The notes under the pieces are model-generated. The model did not search any database, was not told the DNA's origin, and saw only the letters and a list, made by a program, of their open reading frames with translations. A program made the position numbers and the translations under genes. Shown in pieces: positions 7,488 through 14,822 of a DNA stretch of 64,000 bases. The stretch comes from an uncultured Gammaproteobacteria bacterium (GTDB taxonomy: Bacteria; Pseudomonadota; Gammaproteobacteria; HyVt-429). The DNA lies in assembly GCA_947259975.1 (NCBI GenBank), contig CAMYOD010000077.1, positions 121,368 through 185,367 of the forward strand, in the 5' to 3' direction. Within the stretch, counting starts at the first letter, position 1; every line of letters starts with the position of its first letter.

Positions 7488-10013
7488 ATGACCTCAATCA
7501 CTCGTAATCAGTCAACCGTTCCGGATAAAGCGCCGGTGGACTCGCCAGCGTGCCATGTGGAGCTGCTCTGGGCCCCGCATGGCACCGAGCCAACCGGCAT
7601 GTGGCATGGCGCGGGAAAGGCACAGTTGGTGGATCGCCGGCAGGAAATAGGTTTTGATTTACCAGATGAATTACATGAGAGCCCGTGGTTACGAATCGTC
7701 CTGCATGCCGCGCCCGGTTTTTTCCATATCTACCGCGTGGCGCTGGTCACGAACAATGGGACCGCATCCCCGGATACGGTCTGGCAGACACAGACACTGC
7801 AGGATCTGGCCGCTGTTACCGACATATATTCTGGAAAGATTTGTCGATCGGCGGTTGGCGAGGTGATCATGTCAACTGGCGCGAACCCTGAATTAATTAT
7901 CAAACCCCCCCGTGAGCACGCTCGCGCCAAGGCGAGCACCTATCGCGTGCTTATCGAGCTCGATGCACCTCATTCCTGGGATTATGCGGCGGCAAAGGAA
8001 TTCCTCCTGCAGGAGGAGCAGGTGTTGCGGGACCAGCTAACGGAGCAGGCGACACGTTTGGCAAAGTTAGAGAAGGCTGCCACCGAGCTGGAGACGATAA
8101 AGCGCTCAAAGGTTTGGCGGATTGCGGAAGCGCTCCGCAAGGCGGTGTATCTCACCGGGTTAAGTCGTTTTCCGCGACTGCAGAGTTCATTGCTCGCGGT
8201 TACACGGCGCGGGCTTGGCCCCGCCCTGCAGGCCCTGACTGCAGGTGTGCGACAACACGGTCCCTTCGGTTATTGGCATCAATCGGGCGTGGCGGCGAGA
8301 ACTACAGAGGCACACGACACGAATTTGGATTACCGGCGATTTCGGCAGTTGCATCAGCTTACCGACGAGCGAGCGGCCACAATCGCGCATGACATCACCG
8401 CGTTTGAGCGACGGCCCCTGATTAGCATCGTAATGCCTGTTTATAACGCGCCGCTGGAGTGGTTGCGGCGGGCGATAAGCTCAGTCGAGACCCAGCTTTA
8501 TGAGAACTGGGAGCTATGCATTGTCGACGACTGTTCCACACAGCAGCGCGTTGTGGACTTCCTTAAGTCACTAAATCATCCGCGAATGCGGGTTCGGCTC
8601 CTCAAGCAAAACAAGAATATCGCCGGCGCGACCAATGAGGCAATCGCTATGTGCACCGGAGAATATATCGCCCTTCTTGATAATGATGACGAGCTGACGA
8701 TTGATGCATTGTTCGAGGTGGTAGCAGCGATTAATGCCCAGGATCCGGATATGATCTATTCGGACGAAGATTTTATCGACCTGGACGGTGAGTTAAGCAA
8801 TCCACACTTCAAGCCGGACTTCTCGCCGGATCTACTGCTGTCGCATAACTATATTACTCATCTGCTTGTATTGCAGCGCGGGTTACTCGACCGAGCGGGT
8901 CTACTTGACTCTCGCTATGATGGGGCGCAGGACTATGATCTGGTTTTGCGCGCCAGTGAGATGGCGCGGTGCGTTCATCATATTCCGAAGGTGTTATACC
9001 ACTGGCGGCAAAGCGAGGGTTCGACAAGTTTCGATGAGGAAGCTAAACCCAAGGCACTGGTACGAACGCGCAGGGTGTTAGAAGAGACTCTGCGTCGTCG
9101 GGGCATCGAAGGCACCGTCGAACCGGCCAACATGCGTTACTTTTTCCGCATCAAGCGAGAAATCCCGGACGATGTGCCGCCGCTGGTGAGTATTATCGTC
9201 CCCTTTAAGGATCAGCCGAAACTGCTCGAGGCGTGTGTGCAGTCGATCCTCAATAGGTCGACATACAGCAACTTCGAGATTATCGGTATTTCGAACAATA
9301 GTGAGCGACCCGAGACGTTTGCGTTGATGCGCCAGCTCGCAGCGGAGGATCGTCGGATTCGCTTCCTGGAGTATAACGTTCCGTTTAATTTCTCGAAGAT
9401 TAATAACTATGGAGTATCGCAGGCAAAGGGCGAATATGTAGTATTACTCAATAATGATGTCGAGATAATCAGTTGGGACTGGATCGAAAGTATGCTGGAG
9501 CATTCGATGCGTGTTGAAGTCGGAGTGGTGGGCGGAAAGCTTTATTATCCCGACCACAGCATTCAGCATGCCGGCATCATCGTGGGTATTGGCGGTTACG
9601 CTGGCCATGCGCACAAGCACTTTCTTGGCAATCGTACCGGCTACTTCAATCGACTGCATCTGATTCAGGATGTCAGCGCAGTAACCGGGGCGTGGATGAT
9701 GGTGAAAAAATCGCTCTACGAGGAACTGGGGGGTCTGGACGAGAAACATCTCGGAGTTGCATGCAATGACGTCGATTTTTGCCTTCGGGCGCGCGAATTG
9801 GGTTACTACAATATCTTTACACCCTACGCGGAGGCCTATCACCATGAATCGAAAAGTCGCGGCTATGAGGACACCCCGGAAAAGATCGCACGTTTCGAGC
9901 GCGAGAAGGGCTATTTTCAGGAGCGGCATAAAGAGATCCTCGAGCGAGGTGATCCGTTTTACAACCCGAATTTAGCCCTGGATTCAGAAGGTTTCGAGTT
10001 ACGTCTGAACTAG
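7488..10013 (+). CDS. Tandem-GT2 glycosyltransferase with N-terminal accessory domain
   Basis: 841 residues, ATG start 14 bases after the previous gene. Residues 20-165 form a beta-rich segment of unknown type; a coiled coil follows (about 170-210). Two complete GT2 domains come next. GT-a (about 310-515) has DDCSTQ, LLDNDDE (397-403) and QDYDLVLR. GT-b (about 565-841) has NNSERP, LLNNDVE (653-659) and a VACNDVDFCLR acidic motif. Two active domains in one chain are typical of enzymes that build a repeat by adding two residues in turn. Closely related to the 3' two-thirds of the upstream gene, so the pair arose by duplication. Confidence 0.85.
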   Translation: MTSITRNQSTVPDKAPVDSPACHVELLWAPHGTEPTGMWHGAGKAQLVDRRQEIGFDLPDELHESPWLRIVLHAAPGFFHIYRVALVTNNGTASPDTVWQTQTLQDLAAVTDIYSGKICRSAVGEVIMSTGANPELIIKPPREHARAKASTYRVLIELDAPHSWDYAAAKEFLLQEEQVLRDQLTEQATRLAKLEKAATELETIKRSKVWRIAEALRKAVYLTGLSRFPRLQSSLLAVTRRGLGPALQALTAGVRQHGPFGYWHQSGVAARTTEAHDTNLDYRRFRQLHQLTDERAATIAHDITAFERRPLISIVMPVYNAPLEWLRRAISSVETQLYENWELCIVDDCSTQQRVVDFLKSLNHPRMRVRLLKQNKNIAGATNEAIAMCTGEYIALLDNDDELTIDALFEVVAAINAQDPDMIYSDEDFIDLDGELSNPHFKPDFSPDLLLSHNYITHLLVLQRGLLDRAGLLDSRYDGAQDYDLVLRASEMARCVHHIPKVLYHWRQSEGSTSFDEEAKPKALVRTRRVLEETLRRRGIEGTVEPANMRYFFRIKREIPDDVPPLVSIIVPFKDQPKLLEACVQSILNRSTYSNFEIIGISNNSERPETFALMRQLAAEDRRIRFLEYNVPFNFSKINNYGVSQAKGEYVVLLNNDVEIISWDWIESMLEHSMRVEVGVVGGKLYYPDHSIQHAGIIVGIGGYAGHAHKHFLGNRTGYFNRLHLIQDVSAVTGAWMMVKKSLYEELGGLDEKHLGVACNDVDFCLRARELGYYNIFTPYAEAYHHESKSRGYEDTPEKIARFEREKGYFQERHKEILERGDPFYNPNLALDSEGFELRLN

Positions 10014-10039
10014 ACGGCGCACTCTCGTAAGTTGATGCA

Positions 10040-12820
10040 ATGCACGAACTGATTTGGAAAATGGAATCAGCCTGGCCCCAGACGATCGAGGTCGGCCGGG
10101 GCAGCGTGATCGCGGCAAAAGGTTACTGCTTTTTTGTCAACGGGCCACTACGAGAACTCACCCTTATGCTCGGATCGCAGCGCCACTCGATCGCTTCGAT
10201 CGGTGAGCCGCGCGACGATGTGTTTCAGGCCTACGTGGGGCTTGACCAAGAGGGATACAGCCGTCTGTCAGGATTCTGGGACACCATTCCGCTTTCGGCG
10301 GACCTGTGTGGGCAGACCCTGCCGGTTGCGCTCGAGGCAACAGATACGCATGGCGATAGGGCGCGAGTTGAGTTGGGCGAGCACAGCTTCGTGGCGCGCG
10401 CCGACGTCGAGAAACCCGATTTTGCCGCCAAATCAGGGCCAGATTCAGGCGTGGCGATATGTATGGCGACCTATGAGCCGGATCTCGAGGCCTTCGCGCG
10501 TCAAATTGATTCGATTTTGGCGCAGACCCATGACAACTGGATTTGTATCGTCAATGACGATGGCTCCACGCCGGACAGATATGCTCGGATCAAGGAGCTG
10601 TGCGGCAAGGATCCAAGGTTTTTCGTATACCAAAACACGAACAACCAGGGTTTTTATCGCAATTTCGAGACCTGCCTCAAGCGTGTTCCCGATACAATAT
10701 CGTTCGTGGCGCTAGCCGATCAGGATGATTATTGGTATCCGGAAAAATTGCAGCGCTGTTTGGAACGGTTCGATAGTGAGACCCAGCTCGTCTATTCGGA
10801 CATGCGTATCATCGACGAAAATGGCAGCGTGATTTCGGATACCTATTGGAAGCGGCGCAAAAACAACTATACGAAACTCGACGTCCTTTTAATCGCCAAT
10901 ACCATTACCGGCGCGGCATCGATGTTTCGTGCCGCACTTATCGACCAGCTGATCCCCTTTCCTGAGCGTATTGGACATAGCTTCCATGATCATTGGATCG
11001 GCTTGGTCGCACTCGCGACTGGGCGAATCGAATACATCGACGAGCCCCTCTATGACTATATCCAGTACGAGGACAGCGTCATCGGTCATTGCGATTTCGC
11101 CCCGGTTACCGTGCAACGGCGGATGCGAGGCGTGGCGCGGTGGGTGGGGAAGTTGGCAGGCGCCATTGCGCGTCGAATGCGGCGTGGCCTGGCCTTCGGG
11201 CGTATCAAGGAGAATGTTCTCTTTCTTCGGGATCGTCTTGTCGACATCTATGAACATGAGTACCGGCGCTTGCAGTTGCTTGGCGAGGTATTACAAATAC
11301 GCACCGGAGCAAGCGACGGCAAAGCGGAACGTTTTCGTAACCTTTTCAGCGGCCGCAGCAGCACGATGCTTGCGTTGTTAGGCGCACATACGCGCATCTG
11401 GTTCCAGCGCGAGACGACTAACGATGCCGAATTACGTCTACTCTTGGCCTACATAACCTATCGAATGAATCGATTTGTTGTGCGCATCGCGCGGCCGCGC
11501 TACGTACGAAAATCGCAAGCGCTTCTCGAAGCTGATGCACGAAACAACGCGCAAGTCGTGGATTTTCTACGCGCAAAGATTGCGCCTTTAGTTCTTGATA
11601 TTCAGGAGACCCAACCCCGTCGAATAAACATTATTGTGCCTGAGGTAAAATTTGACGTGCTTTTCGGCGGTTATCTCGGCAAGCTTAATTTGGCGCGACG
11701 TCTTATCGAAGAAGGCCATCGTGTGCGCATGCTGGTGGTGGATGATTGCGAGATCGATCCGGCAGCACTGAACCGGCTGGGCCTATTGGACCCGAGGTTG
11801 AGTTCTGCCTTATGCCGGCTTGAGATACAGGCTTGTTATGATCGTACGCAGACGATAGGGATGCATCCGCGGGATGTGTTGGTGGCCACCACCTGGTGGA
11901 CGGCGCATATTGCTCACGCGGCACTCCAGCACCTGACGGCGGAGCGTTTTCTGTATTTGATCCAGGAGTATGAGCCGTTTACATCCCCCCTGGGAACCTA
12001 CTATTCATTGGCCGAGCAATCCTATCGGTTGCCGCATCATGCTTTGTTCTCGTCGCAAATTCTTCGAGATTTCTTTGCCGAACAGGGTATTGGCGTATTT
12101 GCAGATGACTCTGGAACGGATGCGCGGCAGGCAGCCTTTGAAAATGCGGTTACGGCACCGTCGGTGAGTGTCGAGAAGCTCGCCAGCCACAAACAAAAAC
12201 GTCTTCTGTTCTATGCCCGTTCAGGCACGCATGCGGCGCGCAATCTCTTTGAGATTGGCGTCCTCGGCCTCGAAAAGGCGATCGCGGAAGGCACGTTTCC
12301 TGCCGACGAATGGGAATTCTGGGCGATGGGCAGCACCTACGGTGAGCTGCCGTTGGCAGACGGGCGAACGCTTAAGATGGTAGGTAAGCTGGCGCTGGAC
12401 GAATATCACAAGCAATTGGCTGAGTTTGATCTGGGTATGAGCCTGATGTACACACCCCACCCAAGCTTGGTGCCAATTGAAATGGCTGCCGCGGGACTCG
12501 TGGTGGTCACGACTAACTGTATGAACAAGACGGAGGAGCGCTTGCGCGACATTTCGCAGAATATTCTTGGTGTCGACGCGACCGTAGAGGCTGTCGCCGC
12601 GGGCCTGCGGGCGGCCGCCGCGCGGGTGCCGGATCTTGAGGCGCGTGTGGCGGGCGCACATGTAAACTGGTCCACCCGCTGGGAGGCTACATTTCCCAAA
12701 CCTTTGATCGACGATGTTTTGGGATGGTTTAGCGCCGCGACGATCGATATGGCGAACACACCTGAAATCTCCGCGGAAGCTGGTCCGCAAGACATCACCG
12801 GTTCGGCCGTTGGCGAGTGA
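10040..12820 (+). CDS. GT2-GT4 fusion glycosyltransferase (WsaF-like C-terminal half)
   Basis: 926 residues. An N-terminal beta-rich domain (about 15-125) precedes a GT2 domain (about 137-350) with NDDGSTPD (172-179) and ADQDDYW (226-232). After a basic helical linker, the C-terminal half (about 528-895) is a GT-B domain with the motif LIQEYEPFTSPLGTYY (640-655) characteristic of the WsaF rhamnosyltransferase group, and a late EMAAAG acidic motif. One polypeptide therefore should make two different linkages. The next gene starts 65 bases downstream. Donor identity is inference; WsaF itself uses dTDP-rhamnose. Confidence 0.82.
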   Translation: MHELIWKMESAWPQTIEVGRGSVIAAKGYCFFVNGPLRELTLMLGSQRHSIASIGEPRDDVFQAYVGLDQEGYSRLSGFWDTIPLSADLCGQTLPVALEATDTHGDRARVELGEHSFVARADVEKPDFAAKSGPDSGVAICMATYEPDLEAFARQIDSILAQTHDNWICIVNDDGSTPDRYARIKELCGKDPRFFVYQNTNNQGFYRNFETCLKRVPDTISFVALADQDDYWYPEKLQRCLERFDSETQLVYSDMRIIDENGSVISDTYWKRRKNNYTKLDVLLIANTITGAASMFRAALIDQLIPFPERIGHSFHDHWIGLVALATGRIEYIDEPLYDYIQYEDSVIGHCDFAPVTVQRRMRGVARWVGKLAGAIARRMRRGLAFGRIKENVLFLRDRLVDIYEHEYRRLQLLGEVLQIRTGASDGKAERFRNLFSGRSSTMLALLGAHTRIWFQRETTNDAELRLLLAYITYRMNRFVVRIARPRYVRKSQALLEADARNNAQVVDFLRAKIAPLVLDIQETQPRRINIIVPEVKFDVLFGGYLGKLNLARRLIEEGHRVRMLVVDDCEIDPAALNRLGLLDPRLSSALCRLEIQACYDRTQTIGMHPRDVLVATTWWTAHIAHAALQHLTAERFLYLIQEYEPFTSPLGTYYSLAEQSYRLPHHALFSSQILRDFFAEQGIGVFADDSGTDARQAAFENAVTAPSVSVEKLASHKQKRLLFYARSGTHAARNLFEIGVLGLEKAIAEGTFPADEWEFWAMGSTYGELPLADGRTLKMVGKLALDEYHKQLAEFDLGMSLMYTPHPSLVPIEMAAAGLVVVTTNCMNKTEERLRDISQNILGVDATVEAVAAGLRAAAARVPDLEARVAGAHVNWSTRWEATFPKPLIDDVLGWFSAATIDMANTPEISAEAGPQDITGSAVGE

Positions 12821-12870
12821 GATTCGCATGCGATGCCGGAGCGATCGAAAATCCCGAATTTAACGTGACT

Positions 12871-12876
12871 AAGGAG
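12871..12876 (+). promoter_or_regulatory. Strong ribosome binding site deciding a TTG start
   Basis: AAGGAG ends 8 bases before the TTG at 12885. It is the best Shine-Dalgarno match among the GT genes here and supports the non-ATG start of the following polyprenyl-phosphate-type glycosyltransferase. Confidence 0.7.
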
Positions 12877-12884
12877 CTTAAACC

Positions 12885-13823
12885 TTGGATCTCTCGGTAG
12901 TTCTACCCGTTTACAACGAAGCGCCCAACCTCGATGCATTACACACAGAGTTAACGGATGCGCTGGTGAATATCGGTCTACAGTATGAGATTATTTATGT
13001 GGATGATGGCAGCAAAGATGCAAGCTTTTCGCTTCTAAAAAAGATCAAGGAAAACGATGCCAACGTACGCGTAATCCGGTTTCGGCGCAATTTTGGTCAG
13101 ACGGCGGCGCTCGCCGCGGGCTTCGATCATGCCGCCGGCGAGATTATCATTACGTTGGATGCGGATCGTCAAAATGATCCACGGGACATACCCAAGCTGC
13201 TCGATAAAATCAAGGAAGGCTATGACCTGGTCAATGGTTGGCGATTCGATCGCAAGGACCCGTTCCTGAGCCGCAAGCTTCCATCAATGATCGCGAATAA
13301 GATCATTTCCACAACCACGGATGTGAAGCTGAATGATTACGGATGTACCTTGAAGGCGTTTACGAAAGACGTCGCCAAGAATATTGAGTTGTATGGTGAA
13401 ATGCATCGTTTTATTCCGGCGATCGCCAGCTGGATGGGTGTTTCGATCGGTGAGGTCAAGGTAAACCATCGGCCGCGTGTGGCCGGGACATCGAAGTATG
13501 GTATATCGCGAACACTTCGGGTCGTGTTGGATCTTATTACCGTCAAATTCCTTTTAAGTTATTCGGTGCGGCCGCTGCAGTTTTTTGGCCTAATCGGAAT
13601 TGCGTCGGGAGGCGTTGGGCTACTGATCGCCTTGTACCTCACAGTACAGAAGTTGTTTTTTGATATGTCGTTGGCGGATCGACCGATCCTTCTATTGGCG
13701 GTCTTACTGATATTCATGGGACTCCAGTTCATTACCTTTGGCTTGTTGGGCGAGATGCAAACTCGCACGTACCACGAAAGTCAGAACAAGCCGATCTATG
13801 TCATTCGCGAAGTGTTAAGTTAG
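12885..13823 (+). CDS. Membrane GT2, polyprenyl-phosphate sugar transferase (DPM1/GtrB/ArnC type)
   Basis: 312 residues, TTG start. The GT-A domain shows VVLPVYNEAPNL, DDGSKD and DADRQND (92-98), then a RPRVAGTSKYG segment typical of the dolichol-phosphate mannosyltransferase family; two hydrophobic helices follow (about 230-250 and 262-285). Family members transfer a sugar from a nucleotide donor to a polyprenyl phosphate at the inner membrane, giving a donor used in the periplasm for side branches. No GtrA-like flippase or large periplasmic GT-C transferase was found in the window, so its partner is missing or elsewhere. Confidence 0.83.
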   Translation: MDLSVVLPVYNEAPNLDALHTELTDALVNIGLQYEIIYVDDGSKDASFSLLKKIKENDANVRVIRFRRNFGQTAALAAGFDHAAGEIIITLDADRQNDPRDIPKLLDKIKEGYDLVNGWRFDRKDPFLSRKLPSMIANKIISTTTDVKLNDYGCTLKAFTKDVAKNIELYGEMHRFIPAIASWMGVSIGEVKVNHRPRVAGTSKYGISRTLRVVLDLITVKFLLSYSVRPLQFFGLIGIASGGVGLLIALYLTVQKLFFDMSLADRPILLLAVLLIFMGLQFITFGLLGEMQTRTYHESQNKPIYVIREVLS

Positions 13824-13832
13824 CCTTATCTC

Positions 13833-14822
13833 ATGACTGTTCTTTCGGACGCGCGGGTGGCGGTCATTGTCGTGAACTGGAATTCCGGATCGCTGCTAAA
13901 AAAATGCATCACAGCGATTCATCGACAGACGCGGGCGCCTGCGCATATAACGATTATTGATAACGCCAGCGGCGATGAATCCCTCGCCGCGATAGAAGAA
14001 GACTATCCCGACGTACATATCGAGAAGCTCGAAACGAATGCCGGTTTCGCTGCCGCCAATAATGTAGCCGCGCGAAGTGTTGCAGATTGCGACTGGCTCG
14101 CGTTTGTCAATCCGGACGCATTTCTCGAACGCGAATGGCTCGAAAAAATGTTAACGGCAGCGGCCAGGAATCCTGAGTATGCCTTCTTTGGTTGCCGGCT
14201 TGTGCAGTCAGGTTCGCCCGATACGCTGGACGGCACGGGAGATGTGTATCACGTTAGCGGACTAGCGTGGCGAAGAGGCTATGGTAACCCGGTGGATACG
14301 GCGCCGACGAAAGATCAGGAAATATTTGCACCGTGTGCGGCCGCAGCCCTGTACCGGCGGGATGTATTTCTCGCCGCCGGGGGGTTCGATGAGCATTTTT
14401 TCTGCTATTTCGAGGACGTCGATCTGGGCTTTCGGCTGCGCCTTGCGGGCCAGCGTTGCCTATACGTGGCAGGTGCAAGCGCACAGCATGTCGGCTCCGG
14501 GACGACTGGCAAGAGTAGTGATTTCTCGGTCTATTACGGCCATCGCAACCTTGTCTGGACCTTCGTGAAGAATATGCCCGGGCTCTGGTTTTGGGCCTAT
14601 TTGCCGCAGCATATAATCCTTAATATAGTCAGCGCCTTGGTTTACTCGGCGCGGGGCAAAGCAAAGGTCATATTGCGCGCGAAGCGAGACGCGATCCTGG
14701 GTCTGGCCTGGGCGTGGCGTGCGCGGCGGCAGCTGCAGTCGCAGCAGCGCGGTGAACCAGCAATACTCCGGCGTGTAATGCTTAAAGGCTTTTTCCGCCC
14801 CTACGTGAGGCGACATGTCTAA
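13833..14822 (+). CDS. GT2 family glycosyltransferase
   Basis: 329 residues, ATG start 9 bases after the previous stop; its end overlaps the next start by 8 bases. Motifs in order: VIVVNWNSGSLL, DNASGDE, FVNPDAF (DxD equivalent) and CYFEDVDLGFRL (acidic motif). Similar in layout to the first third of the following fusion protein, so the two may add neighbouring residues. A hydrophobic stretch near the C-terminal third (WFWAYLPQHIILNIVSALVY) suggests membrane association. Confidence 0.85.
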   Translation: MTVLSDARVAVIVVNWNSGSLLKKCITAIHRQTRAPAHITIIDNASGDESLAAIEEDYPDVHIEKLETNAGFAAANNVAARSVADCDWLAFVNPDAFLEREWLEKMLTAAARNPEYAFFGCRLVQSGSPDTLDGTGDVYHVSGLAWRRGYGNPVDTAPTKDQEIFAPCAAAALYRRDVFLAAGGFDEHFFCYFEDVDLGFRLRLAGQRCLYVAGASAQHVGSGTTGKSSDFSVYYGHRNLVWTFVKNMPGLWFWAYLPQHIILNIVSALVYSARGKAKVILRAKRDAILGLAWAWRARRQLQSQQRGEPAILRRVMLKGFFRPYVRRHV

